This document shows positions 56,669 through 64,000 of a stretch of DNA of 64,000 nt, in pieces. The notes under the pieces were generated by a model. The model was not told the origin of the DNA. It saw only the letters and a program-made list of their open reading frames with translations, and made no database searches. Within the stretch, counting starts at the first letter, position 1. Every line of letters begins with the position of its first letter. Origin of the DNA: Lederbergia citrea (lineage in GTDB: Bacteria; Bacillota; Bacilli; Bacillales; Bacillaceae_C); the NCBI RefSeq assembly GCF_018343525.1, contig NZ_JAGYPH010000001.1, forward strand, positions 1,431,778-1,495,777, read 5' to 3'. Made by a program: the position numbers and the translations under genes.

Positions 56669-58177
56669 TTAGTTAACCTTTTCATTGCCCGTTTTTGGTA
56701 GAAAAAAGATAAATAGAAAGCTAATAATGGCAAATATGAAAACTGCATAGTACACAGTATGAAGGGAAAACGCAAGTCCGTTTTGTAGCAGCTCTTTTAC
56801 ATCTGGTCCAAGATGAATTCTTTCTTCCTCATTTAATAAAGCATTTGTAGAATCTAGTGTGAGTGTCTTTCCTATTTCTCCTCCCTCCCGAGAAAAATAT
56901 CTAATAATTTGGCCGTTTAATATGCCCCCAAACAATGCTGCTCCAACTGTATTTCCGAGATTACGCATAAACATATTAGACGCCGTCGCAATTCCTCTCT
57001 GCTTCCAAGCTACAGCTCCTTGAATAAGGACGATAAAAGAAGTTGAGGTGAGCCCCATTCCTACGCCAACGAAAAAAGAAGCCACAGCAGCTCCTATAGG
57101 TCCTGCAGTTGGGATAATTGTAATAAAGAGGAATCCACCAATTATAAGAAAAACCCCTCCGATAACTGAAGTAGCACGGAAACCGATTGATAAGATAAAC
57201 CTGCCAGCAATCGTGGACGCGATTGGCCAACCAATAGACATGGCTGTTAAGGTAAAGCCCGCTATTGTTGCACTTTTTTCCATGACACCTTGTACAAAAG
57301 CTGGCAAGAAACTTGAAATCCCTATCAACATTAAGCCTGTTGTAAAGGAAACTACATTCGCAATTAAAATCGATCGGGACTTCCATAATTCAAAAGGGAC
57401 CATTGGTTCAGGATTTTTTCTTTCCTGAAAAACAAATAATATAATAGCCGCAATGGAAACAGATATAATCGCGAGGACTTCAAACGAAATCCAACTCCAT
57501 CTTACTCCACCTTCTACAAGGATAATCATTAATGCAGAAATAGATACGGTTAAAAGAAACGCTCCACTATAATCTATCTTTTGTTTTCTTATTTCTGTTT
57601 TTTCATGCAAAAATAACCAAATACCAGCGATAGCAACAATTCCTAGTGGGATATTCACCCAAAAAACCCATCTCCAACTGGCATATTCAACGAGCAATCC
57701 GCCAACTGCTGGCCCCATAATAGCAGAAATTCCCCAAACACTTGATAAATAACCTTGTATTTTGGGCCGCTCTTCCTTTGTATATATATCTCCTACAATT
57801 GTGGTGGCTATAGGCATGACAGCACCAGCTCCAAGTCCTTGAATAAGACGGTAAATAATTAACTGCTCCATCGTCCCTGCGAGGCCGCATAAAATAGAGC
57901 CACCGAGAAAAATAATAATACCAAAGGTAATGACTGGCTTGCGTCCAAATACGTCTGCTAGTTTTCCATATATAAGGACTGTAACCGTGTTCATTAATAA
58001 GTAAGATGAAAAGACCCAGCTATATAAAGAAAATCCTCCTAAATCTCCAACAATGGCAGGAATGGCAGTGGCAACGATTGTCCCTTCAATAGCCCCCATA
58101 AACATCGCCATCATAACAGAAAGTAAAACGTAAAAACGCTTAGTCTCTCCCGTTGCTGCCTGAACACCATAAGCCAT
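56669..58177 (-). CDS. DHA2-family MFS drug exporter
   Basis: A 502-residue MFS transporter with about 14 spans. It carries the N-terminal MAMFMGAIEGTIVATAIPAI motif (DHA signature), motif A as GKLADVFGRKPVI, and motif C-like WGISAIMGPAVGGLL. DHA2 proteins export drugs or other amphiphiles by proton antiport; the substrate is unknown. CGGAGGA precedes the ATG. It sits between darB and ccpC, adjacent in B. subtilis, so it is an insertion; 21 bp separates it from ccpC, so the two are probably co-transcribed. Confidence 0.9.
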   Translation of the reverse strand: MAYGVQAATGETKRFYVLLSVMMAMFMGAIEGTIVATAIPAIVGDLGGFSLYSWVFSSYLLMNTVTVLIYGKLADVFGRKPVITFGIIIFLGGSILCGLAGTMEQLIIYRLIQGLGAGAVMPIATTIVGDIYTKEERPKIQGYLSSVWGISAIMGPAVGGLLVEYASWRWVFWVNIPLGIVAIAGIWLFLHEKTEIRKQKIDYSGAFLLTVSISALMIILVEGGVRWSWISFEVLAIISVSIAAIILFVFQERKNPEPMVPFELWKSRSILIANVVSFTTGLMLIGISSFLPAFVQGVMEKSATIAGFTLTAMSIGWPIASTIAGRFILSIGFRATSVIGGVFLIIGGFLFITIIPTAGPIGAAVASFFVGVGMGLTSTSFIVLIQGAVAWKQRGIATASNMFMRNLGNTVGAALFGGILNGQIIRYFSREGGEIGKTLTLDSTNALLNEEERIHLGPDVKELLQNGLAFSLHTVYYAVFIFAIISFLFIFFLPKTGNEKVN

Positions 58178-58199
58178 CAGTAATCCTCCGAATAAAAGA

Positions 58200-58224
58200 T
58201 TCGGCTCCCAAAAGTGGGAGCCGT
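58200..58224 (-). terminator. Terminator of darB
   Basis: Minus strand CGGCTCCCACTTTTGGGAGCCG, with a weak T-tail (AATCTTTTATT). Confidence 0.75.
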
Positions 58225-58227
58225 TTA

Positions 58228-58680
58228 TTAAATATAAAAATGATTCAACTTTTTCACGTGTGTTTTTAGCTCTTTTAAGAGCGCTCTTCTTGTAAAAATC
58301 CCTTCAAAGTAGCTCTCAGAATCAGCAACACATAAAAAAGGATGATCAATCAGCAAATCAAGTGCTTTTTCAAACTGCTCGTCAAGTGAGATAACTGGGA
58401 TTTTAACAGCCATCACATCTTCCACTTTTTTATCGCTTAATTTCTCAAATTCAATCCGCTCTAATCCAAGTATGGATTCCGTTATCATCGCAGAACTTAT
58501 TAATCCATGAAGTTTAAAACGGGCATCAAGAACTGGGATGGCTGAATATCCGCTTTTAGTTAATACAAGAAGCGCATGCTCAAGGCTATTTCCAATTTGT
58601 ACGTGAGCCACTTTTTCAGATGGAATTATATAGTCACTGACTTTGGGATCCATGAATTCATGGCTTTGCAAGGAAATCAT
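58228..58680 (-). CDS. darB: CBS-domain protein DarB/CbpB (YkuL)
   Basis: About 150 residues made of two CBS motifs (YIIPSEKVAHVQIGNSLEHA; VMAVKIPVISLDEQFEKAL) with SGYSAIPVLDARFKLHGLIS and FLCVADSESYFEGIFTRRAL. It corresponds to YkuL, which binds c-di-AMP and, when free, interacts with the stringent factor Rel and with pyruvate carboxylase in B. subtilis. ATG 58680 has GGGAG 7 nt upstream. Neighbours ccpC and ykuJ support the name. Confidence 0.92.
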   Translation of the reverse strand: MISLQSHEFMDPKVSDYIIPSEKVAHVQIGNSLEHALLVLTKSGYSAIPVLDARFKLHGLISSAMITESILGLERIEFEKLSDKKVEDVMAVKIPVISLDEQFEKALDLLIDHPFLCVADSESYFEGIFTRRALLKELKTHVKKLNHFYI

Positions 58681-58798
58681 CGGCAAACTCCCTCATCTCT
58701 TTATAATCATTTCCCTTCCATTTTAACATAGTTCGGATTAGAAAATGTCATTCCTGAAGTATTTGCAGATTAAATTTCTATCCATTGCAATGTGAATC

Positions 58799-59053
58799 CT
58801 AGGAAGGATTTTTTTCTTCCTGGACAATGTCGAAAATTTCGATTGCAGCAATATCAATATCATCGAATTGATACTTTTGTTTATTATTGTCTTTGTCATA
58901 TTCTTCAACTTCAAAAGTGCCTGATGCTGGAAAATACTTTACTTGGCATAAAGTTTTTCCGTTGACCTCAAATAATCTTTGCTGAACTTCCTCATGTTCT
59001 TCCGCATTTTGCATCGTTTGAAGCCGTTGAATAATACTAATTAGTTGTGACAT
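58799..59053 (-). CDS. ykuJ: YkuJ family protein (DUF1797)
   Basis: An 84-residue acidic protein starting MSQLISIIQRLQTMQNAEE, with RLFEVNGKTLCQVKYFP and FDDIDIAAIEIFD typical of YkuJ. Function unknown. ATG 59053 has AAAGGAG 7 nt upstream; a longer frame to 59086 lacks support. The B. subtilis neighbours ykuK and abbA are absent between this gene and darB. Confidence 0.9.
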   Translation of the reverse strand: MSQLISIIQRLQTMQNAEEHEEVQQRLFEVNGKTLCQVKYFPASGTFEVEEYDKDNNKQKYQFDDIDIAAIEIFDIVQEEKNPS

Positions 59054-59158
59054 TTTCAAACTCCTTTCTTTGGAAAGACAAAACAATTATAAAAGAGATT
59101 GCAGCTAGATTGCAAATACCAAAGTTACAAAAGTGAAAGTTTTAGTTGGAAAGGGACA

Positions 59159-59190
59159 TAAAAAAAACTGCCCCGTAAAGGACAGCTTAG
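59159..59190 (-). terminator. Terminator of the secreted-protein gene
   Basis: Minus strand AAGCTGTCC TTTA CGGGGCAGTTTTTTTT, imperfect stem with a strong T-run. Confidence 0.75.
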
Positions 59191-59201
59191 TGTATATGCT
59201 T

Positions 59202-59801
59202 TTAAAACAAATGTGGGAAATGCATTGTCATTAAGATTGGGGTACGTACAGAATAAAAATGAGTATTTAAGCTTTTTAGAGCGGTATCTAGCTCCTTATT
59301 TATTTGATGTGGTTCAATCCTTTCAGTAATGGATTTAGGTATTTCCGAAAGGACTTCTGAAATTTTCCAACTTCCATTCACCTCGGATATTTTCACGCCC
59401 ATATAATGATCTCCATAACTTACGGGTCCATCTTTATCCCCGAAATATTCAAAAACATACACATCTTCGCCATATTTTACGACTTTCGTTTTTTCATTGT
59501 AAGAAAAGAAAGGGACATAATGAGGAGCAAAATCCGACCCAAAAGCTTGGTAACCTTTGTCAGTTTTAATTACATTTTCTTTAATAAACTTATTAGAGAG
59601 TTGCCCTGTTAAGTATGGCTGAAGAATTTTTTTTATTTCTGCTAAGTCCCTTTCCTTTTCACTGAGTGAAACTTGAGCATGAAAAGCATCCTCCACAAAT
59701 CTAAAGTACTCTTCTTCATTTTCAGTGGCTTGTACCGGAACATAAGTAATCATGCAGGTGATAAAGCAAATGATACAAGTATAGAGTAGTTTTTTTACCA
59801 T
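59202..59801 (-). CDS. Secreted protein, possibly DUF3993
   Basis: A 199-residue protein with a clear signal peptide (KKLLYTCIICFITCMITYVP, cleavage near VQATE). The mature part has a helical FRFVEDAFHAQVSLSEKE region and several beta strands (HYVPFFSYNEKTKVVKYGED, YVFEYFGDKDGPVSYGDHYM). It resembles the Bacillus-restricted DUF3993 family; this is a tentative recall. No catalytic motif. GGAGGG precedes the ATG. Confidence 0.65.
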   Translation of the reverse strand: MVKKLLYTCIICFITCMITYVPVQATENEEEYFRFVEDAFHAQVSLSEKERDLAEIKKILQPYLTGQLSNKFIKENVIKTDKGYQAFGSDFAPHYVPFFSYNEKTKVVKYGEDVYVFEYFGDKDGPVSYGDHYMGVKISEVNGSWKISEVLSEIPKSITERIEPHQINKELDTALKSLNTHFYSVRTPILMTMHFPHLF

Positions 59802-59959
59802 AATGATGTCCCTCCAAGTAAGAATCTCTATCCTGGTAGAAATCAGTAATAATTTTCAATACAATATTACTGTACCCTTGAGAAAGAACTCTTACCTAGG
59901 TCATAAGTTCTATTTCCTGCTCTTTAGTTGTATCATGTTACTTTTCTATTAAAGATTGC

Positions 59960-60724
59960 CTAAAAAGGATGCTGATACAACCACTGGCCTCCATCCATTG
60001 TAATGCACTCTCCGTTTATATAAGCAGCATGATCACTGAGCAAGAAATAGGCAAGCTCAGCTATCTCCTCCGGTTCTCCCAATCTTCCAAGAGGAATGCT
60101 ATTAATTGTCCGCATTGCGGCTTCTTTTGATTCCCATAACCTCTCAGCGCCACCGGTACGATCAATGGGTCCAGGAGCAATAGCATTTACCCGAATTCCA
60201 TATTTTCTGCCCCACTCCACAGCTAGTGTTCTCGTCATGGACAAGACTCCAGCTTTCGCTGCGGCAGAATGAATAACACCTGCTCCAGCTCCCCAAGAAT
60301 ACGTTGTTCCAATATTGATAATACTGCCCTTTATGTTGTTATCAATCCAATATAGGCCTACTTCACGGCTGCAATAAAAGGTGCCATTCAACACAATATC
60401 AATAACTGAGTTCCACCCGTTGATTGAAAGCTTTTCGGCAGGGACAATAAAATTTCCCGCGGCATTATTTATTAAAAAATCAATGGTACCGTATTGCTCA
60501 ACGGTCTCCAGAACCATTCGTTTTACATCATCTGGATTACGAACATCCATTTGAATGGTAAATAAACTTCCTCCTTCTATTAATATCTCCTTTTTCGCTT
60601 CCTGAAGACGCTCCTCATTCCGACCTGTAATAACTACGTTTCCGCCTGCTTCAGTAAACTTTTTCGCCATATACTTGCCCATGCCACTTGAACCACCTGT
60701 AATAATGACAGTTTTCCCTTTCAA
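59960..60724 (-). CDS. fadH: 2,4-dienoyl-CoA reductase, FadH (YkuF-like SDR)
   Basis: A 254-residue short-chain dehydrogenase: NADP-binding VIITGGSSGMGKYMAKKF (TGxxxGxG), LINNAAGNF, and a catalytic region with NIGTTYSWGAGAGVIHSAAA and AKAG. The usual active-site Tyr is replaced by His (IHSAAAKAG), as in the decr/fadH-type reductases that lack Tyr. It acts in unsaturated fatty-acid beta-oxidation. It starts at TTG 60724 after GGAGGGG. A FadR-like operator overlaps the promoter. Confidence 0.88.
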   Translation of the reverse strand: MKGKTVIITGGSSGMGKYMAKKFTEAGGNVVITGRNEERLQEAKKEILIEGGSLFTIQMDVRNPDDVKRMVLETVEQYGTIDFLINNAAGNFIVPAEKLSINGWNSVIDIVLNGTFYCSREVGLYWIDNNIKGSIINIGTTYSWGAGAGVIHSAAAKAGVLSMTRTLAVEWGRKYGIRVNAIAPGPIDRTGGAERLWESKEAAMRTINSIPLGRLGEPEEIAELAYFLLSDHAAYINGECITMDGGQWLYQHPF

Positions 60725-60746
60725 TTCTTCCCCTCCTTTTTTAAAC

Positions 60747-60764
60747 TGAATGAATATTCACTCA
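60747..60764 (-). promoter_or_regulatory. FadR (YsiA)-type operator at fadH
   Basis: TGAATGAATATTCACTCA differs in one position from the B. subtilis FadR consensus as I recall it (TGAATGAMTANTCATTCA). It lies directly downstream of a TATAAT -10 box (minus strand, 60767-60772), ideal for repression relieved by acyl-CoA. Confidence 0.85.
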
Positions 60765-60766
60765 TT

Positions 60767-60772
60767 ATTATA
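60767..60772 (-). promoter_or_regulatory. -10 box of fadH
   Basis: Perfect TATAAT on the minus strand, preceded by GC, 43 bp before the start codon; I found no good -35 at 17 bp. Confidence 0.6.
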
Positions 60773-60786
60773 GCATGTCTAGCGAA

Positions 60787-60813
60787 ATAAAAAAAAGTAG
60801 GGCTAAGCCTACT
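60787..60813 (-). terminator. Terminator of the 72-aa hypothetical gene
   Basis: Minus strand AAAAGTAGGCTTAGCCCTAC followed by TTTTTTTT, just after the stop at 60815. Confidence 0.85.
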
Positions 60814-60814
60814 T

Positions 60815-61033
60815 TTAATCTTCTTTCATATTTAATAATGACTCATTCAGTTTAGCTATCGCTCGTATAATCGTCTTCTTTCGATTATAGCCTTTTACGT
60901 TAACAGACATGTCATTCATTGATGCAAACACTTGCCCCCACGATCCGTAAGGCTGAAATCCATATATAAATATTTTGACAATGCCAGATTTAGAAGGGAG
61001 GAAAATCGCTTCAAACTGATTGTTTTTTTGCAT
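60815..61033 (-). CDS. Conserved-looking small protein, unknown
   Basis: A 72-residue soluble protein starting MQKNNQFEAIFLPSKSGIVK, with beta-rich N-terminus, GFQPYGSWGQVFASMNDMSV, and a basic helical C-terminus (RKKTIIRAIAKLNESLLNM). I do not recognise the family. A good ribosome binding site (AAGGAG), normal codon use and its own terminator support it as a real gene. It lies between fadH and ykyB. Confidence 0.72.
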   Translation of the reverse strand: MQKNNQFEAIFLPSKSGIVKIFIYGFQPYGSWGQVFASMNDMSVNVKGYNRKKTIIRAIAKLNESLLNMKED

Positions 61034-61297
61034 TCCAACATCTCCTTCACTAAAAACTCCTAAATATTGACTTGCATAATAGGTTATTGCAAATATATCA
61101 TTACTGACAAACTTTTTACAAGAACTACTTTTACGTCAAGAGCAAGCTGTTTTGCAGGGAAAAGTCTGTTTATATCGTTCATATTTTACCTTTTAACCTT
61201 TAAGATATCTTGAAGATCAATTCTTTCTATTTAACGTTACTAATGATACAATATTTATAATTCAGTCTTTTATTATAAATAGAAAGGTGTTCTTTAT

Positions 61298-61750
61298 ATG
61301 GATTCTCAGGCAAAACAAAAGATGGAACTTACTGTATCAAACCTTTCACAGGCGATTTTCACCGTAAACCGTCATGCCAAGACCGCTATTAACCCCAAAT
61401 TTTTATATACCCTTAAAAAAAATGCTCTTAATAAGATGATTCAAGAAAAGAAAGCAACTAAAACCGGCCTCCATTTTTCTCGAAATCCAAAATTTAGCCA
61501 ACAGCAATCTGATGTGTTAGTTGAATGCGGTGATTATACATTCCATATCCCGCCTACGAAAGAAGACTTTGAGCACCTACCTCATCTTGGTCATCTCGAT
61601 CAATATTCCAGAAATCCTAAAACACGGATGTCACTTAATTTAGCAAAACAACTTCTTCAAGAATACACGGGACTAAAAGAAGACAAAAATCCAAGGTCAA
61701 CGAATCCACAGAAACCTGTATTTAAAAAACTGGGTGATAGCTTCTTCTAA
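61298..61750 (+). CDS. ykyB: YkyB family protein
   Basis: A 150-residue basic soluble protein. NLSQAIFTVNRHAKTAINPK, the KTGLHFSRNPKFSQQQSDVL segment and HLGHLDQYSRNPKTRMSL identify the YkyB family of Bacillus. Function unknown. AAAGGTG precedes the ATG. It converges on the cheV-like gene as in B. subtilis. Confidence 0.88.
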   Translation: MDSQAKQKMELTVSNLSQAIFTVNRHAKTAINPKFLYTLKKNALNKMIQEKKATKTGLHFSRNPKFSQQQSDVLVECGDYTFHIPPTKEDFEHLPHLGHLDQYSRNPKTRMSLNLAKQLLQEYTGLKEDKNPRSTNPQKPVFKKLGDSFF

Positions 61751-61753
61751 ATT

Positions 61754-61800
61754 GATAAGCCCGGGTCCTCCTTGGTAATAATGGAGTATCCGGGCTCAAA
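61754..61800 (+). terminator. Terminator of ykyB
   Basis: AGCCCGGGTCCTCC and GGAGTATCCGGGCT arms and a T-rich tail. Confidence 0.8.
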
Positions 61801-61823
61801 TTTTGATTTTATTATATGCCTGC

Positions 61824-62294
61824 TTATTGATTAATATCTTTAATAATTTTTTCAAAATCAATAAGCAATATGATTTCTTCTGCTTGTTTAATTACCCCAA
61901 TTATTTGAGAACGATCAACTGCATAAAGTTCAGAAGGTTTTTCAACCATATCCAATGGGATCCGATGTATTTGAGTAACATGATGAACATGAAACACTAC
62001 TTTTTGATCATTAAGTTCTGCCACAATAAACTTTTCATTTGTCAGGTCACAATTTTCTACTGGTGAAAGATTTAATGCTTGCTCCAAGCTGATAACTGGC
62101 AGCACCTCTCCGCGAAGCTGAATGATTCCAAGAATGGTTCGATGTGCATGTGGAATAGGGGTAATTGGCAAGGGTTGTATAATCTCCCTCACCTTTACAA
62201 CATTAATCCCAAACTTATTTTTATTCATTTCGAATTCAATTATTTCAAGTTCCTTTGTGCTACTATCCGACAAAACCCCTGAGCTCTTATCCAT
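61824..62294 (-). CDS. cheV: CheV lacking its receiver domain (CheW-only)
   Basis: A 156-residue CheW-fold protein (IIEFEMNKNKFGINVVKVRE, ILGIIQLRGEVLPVISL, KVVFHVHHVTQIHRIP, IIGVIKQAEEIILLIDFEKI). Local similarity and position (next to ykyB and ykwC) match the N-terminal half of B. subtilis CheV, about 300 residues with a C-terminal response-regulator domain. Here the frame stops right after IIKDINQ, where the linker should begin, and only 73 bp separate it from ykyB, so no receiver remains. It should couple chemoreceptors to CheA without phosphorylation control. Confidence 0.88.
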   Translation of the reverse strand: MDKSSGVLSDSSTKELEIIEFEMNKNKFGINVVKVREIIQPLPITPIPHAHRTILGIIQLRGEVLPVISLEQALNLSPVENCDLTNEKFIVAELNDQKVVFHVHHVTQIHRIPLDMVEKPSELYAVDRSQIIGVIKQAEEIILLIDFEKIIKDINQ

Positions 62295-62332
62295 TTATTA
62301 CCCTGCCTCTGTTATGATTTACGTATTAAAAT

Positions 62333-63220
62333 TTATAGATGATATCCATGGTTCCAATATTTAATTAATGCCTGTGTACCACTGTTTTCTTCTCCATGGG
62401 AAGCCAGTGTGTCATACATCTTTTTTGCTAGCTCTAATCCCGGTAATTGGAGATTCATTTTCTCTGCCTCTTCTAAGGCAATTCCCATATCTTTAATAAA
62501 ATGCTTAATAAAAAATCCAGGTGAATAATCTTCCTTTAATACCCGTGGAATTAAATTAGCCATAGACCAGCTGCCCGCCGCTCCACTTCCGATTGACTTT
62601 AAAACACTTTCTGGATTAAGCCCGGCATTTTTTGCATATACGAGCGCCTCAGTAACACCAATCATATTAGACGCAATCGCTATTTGGTTGCACATTTTTG
62701 TGTGTTGGCCCGCTCCCGCTTCACCTTGGTAAACAATATTTCCGCCTAATATCTCAAAGATCGGAAAAAGCTCATCAAAGATCGGACGGTCTCCTCCTAC
62801 CATAATCGATAGAGTACCATTTTTGGCTCCGACATCACCACCAGATACCGGCGCATCTAATGCATATAGGCCGCTCCTTTTAGCTTCCTCATAGATTTTC
62901 TTCGCTAAAGTAGGAGTGGATGTAGTCATATCCACTAGTACGGAACTTTTTTTCGCTGATGTAAAGATTCCTTCATTTCCAAAATAGACTTCTTCTACAT
63001 CGTGGGGATAGCCAACCATCGTAATGATAATATCGGCGTTTTCAGCTATTTCTTTAGCTGTATTATTCCAGATTGCCCCCTCTGCCAAAATATCTTTACA
63101 TTTCTCCTTTGTCCGACTGTATACAAGCACCTCATATCCCGCACCCAACAAATTTCGGGACATGCTTTTTCCCATCACACCTAAACCTATAAAGCCAATT
63201 GTTTTTTTTATTTCATTCAT
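62333..63220 (-). CDS. ykwC: 3-hydroxyisobutyrate dehydrogenase-like protein, YkwC
   Basis: A 295-residue beta-hydroxyacid dehydrogenase: N-terminal dinucleotide motif GFIGLGVMGKSMSRNLLGAG, substrate-binding DAPVSGGDVGAKNGTLSIM, and catalytic lysine in GAGQHTKMCNQI. The substrate among small beta-hydroxy acids is not determined. The name follows position beside cheV. AGAAGGGAAA precedes the ATG; it lies 38 bp upstream of cheV, likely in one operon. Confidence 0.9.
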   Translation of the reverse strand: MNEIKKTIGFIGLGVMGKSMSRNLLGAGYEVLVYSRTKEKCKDILAEGAIWNNTAKEIAENADIIITMVGYPHDVEEVYFGNEGIFTSAKKSSVLVDMTTSTPTLAKKIYEEAKRSGLYALDAPVSGGDVGAKNGTLSIMVGGDRPIFDELFPIFEILGGNIVYQGEAGAGQHTKMCNQIAIASNMIGVTEALVYAKNAGLNPESVLKSIGSGAAGSWSMANLIPRVLKEDYSPGFFIKHFIKDMGIALEEAEKMNLQLPGLELAKKMYDTLASHGEENSGTQALIKYWNHGYHL

Positions 63221-63251
63221 TTTTTCTATTTCCCTTCTATGTAAATTAGTT

Positions 63252-63271
63252 TAGCCCCGAATAAATCGGGG
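63252..63271 (-). terminator. Hairpin after the SDR gene
   Basis: GCCCCGA ATAAA TCGGGGC with a poor T-tail; partial terminator at best, in the 72-bp gap before ykwC. Confidence 0.5.
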
Positions 63272-63292
63272 CATCGTCTTGCCGATAATTAA

Positions 63293-64000
63293 TTAAACAG
63301 ACCTTAGCTTTCCACCGTCAACGAAGAAACTGCTTCCCGTCATATATGTATTTCCTTCCGAGGCTAAAAAGACAACGACTTTAGCAAATTCTTCTGGTCT
63401 TCCGTCTCTTCCTAAGGGAATGCTTTCCCGAGCCAATGAAGCGGCCTGTTCCGGGGTAATACCCTGCTTATCTGCATTAGATTCATCTAATTGTTTTATT
63501 CGTTCTGTGGCTATTCTGCCTGGCGCAATGGTATTGACTAAAATTTCGTATGGGGCTAATTCATCGGCAAGTGTTTTTGACAATCCGGCAATGCCCATCC
63601 TGAATGTATTAGATAAAATTAAGCCTGGAATAGGTTCACGTATAGAAGATGAAGCGACATTAATAATCCTCCCGCCTGCTTTCTTTAAATGAGGAAGGGC
63701 CTCTCTAATAATTCTAATATAGGACAACAAGTTTAATTCAAATGATTTCTGCCATGCCTCATCGTCCATGTCTTCAAAACCTCCCGCCGGAGGACCTCCC
63801 GCATTATTAATTAATATATCAAGCCCACCAAAGGCATCGACTGTTTGTTTTACCATATTTTTAACTTCCTCGGGATCAGTAATATCACAACGGACCCAAA
63901 ACACTTTTCCTCCATTTAATTTCTCCAATTCAGACTGTACCGCTTTCAGTTGCTCCACGTTTCTGCTTGCAAGCATTACATTTGTACCTTCTTTGACAAA
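63293..64000 (-). CDS. Short-chain dehydrogenase/reductase, partial (5' end outside window)
   Basis: The frame is open to the window edge, so the N-terminal cofactor-binding motif is missing. Visible parts: NVMLASRNVEQL, CDITDPEEV, LINNAGGPPAGGF (NNAG), a catalytic Ser in INVASSSIREPIPG, a usual Tyr position occupied by Phe (LSNTFRMGIAGLSK), and the C-terminal ITPEQAASLARESIPLGRDG. It resembles SDRs annotated as 3-oxoacyl-ACP reductases; the actual substrate is unknown. The Tyr-to-Phe change is noteworthy. Confidence 0.85.
   Translation of the reverse strand, partial: FVKEGTNVMLASRNVEQLKAVQSELEKLNGGKVFWVRCDITDPEEVKNMVKQTVDAFGGLDILINNAGGPPAGGFEDMDDEAWQKSFELNLLSYIRIIREALPHLKKAGGRIINVASSSIREPIPGLILSNTFRMGIAGLSKTLADELAPYEILVNTIAPGRIATERIKQLDESNADKQGITPEQAASLARESIPLGRDGRPEEFAKVVVFLASEGNTYMTGSSFFVDGGKLRSV

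Overview
The window is chromosomal DNA from an endospore-forming Bacillaceae bacterium (Bacillus sensu lato, low GC). The evidence is gene content and order: read right to left it follows a long Bacillus subtilis-type backbone: ykwC-cheV-ykyB-fadH-ykuJ-darB(ykuL)-ccpC-ykuUV, then ktrC-rnjA-rpoY-ykrA-def-ykyA-pdhABCD, speA-yktA-suhB(yktC), the yla block with typA, ylaK and ylaN, ftsW, ctaAB-CDEFG, and the ylb block. AGGAGG-type ribosome binding sites and many TTG/GTG starts fit this. I saw no rRNA, tRNA, CRISPR array, prophage or plasmid module.

Layout. 0-0.8 kb: decayed IS1182-like element. 0.8-5.4 kb: ylbC, ylbB, a YugN-like protein, an AI-2E/YtvI-like membrane protein and an Eis-like acetyltransferase. 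5.5-13.5 kb: caa3 cytochrome oxidase (ctaCDEF), assembly factor ctaG, a DUF420 protein, and the divergent heme O/heme A synthases ctaB and ctaA. 13.6-23 kb: ftsW, ylaN, ylaL, PhoH-like ylaK, spore lipoprotein ylaJ, ylaI, ylaH, typA, ylaF, suhB and small conserved genes. 23.2-24.7 kb: speA-type decarboxylase. 24.7-25.4 kb: second IS remnant. 25.4-32.8 kb: polysaccharide deacetylase, pyruvate dehydrogenase operon, ykyA. 33-37.3 kb: deformylase, HAD phosphatase, RNA polymerase epsilon subunit, RNase J1, KtrC. 37.4-41 kb: LiaIH-FSR envelope-stress operon. 41.2-43.5 kb: mgtE and cvfB. 43.6-44.6 kb: third IS remnant. 44.7-45.1 kb: a general-stress gene with a very good sigma-B promoter. 45.5-50.5 kb: accessory formate-dehydrogenase-like cluster (OFA-family MFS, DUF2294, FdhF/YdeP-like molybdoenzyme, FdhD). 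50.6-54.1 kb: heterodimeric ABC exporter. 54.4-64 kb: ykuVU thiol/peroxide genes, ccpC, a DHA2 MFS exporter, darB, ykuJ, a secreted protein, fadH, ykyB, a receiver-less CheV, ykwC and a partial SDR gene.

Most of the window is housekeeping. The less ordinary material is: (i) three deletion derivatives of one IS1182-like element that carry GC-rich palindromic repeats inside their ends; two copies lie between duplicated intrinsic terminators, which implies terminator-targeted insertion with long target duplications; (ii) a solo short copy of one of these repeats just after the ctaA terminator, where pycA sits in B. subtilis; (iii) a CheV reduced to its CheW domain; (iv) two dyads bracketing a strong promoter of ykuUV; (v) a FadR-like operator at fadH; (vi) a dyad in the pdhA promoter; (vii) an unlisted 23-residue basic peptide gene upstream of rpoY; (viii) the formate-dehydrogenase-like cluster. 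I did not find a clearly new multi-gene system; the terminator-targeting composite element is the best candidate for something under-described.
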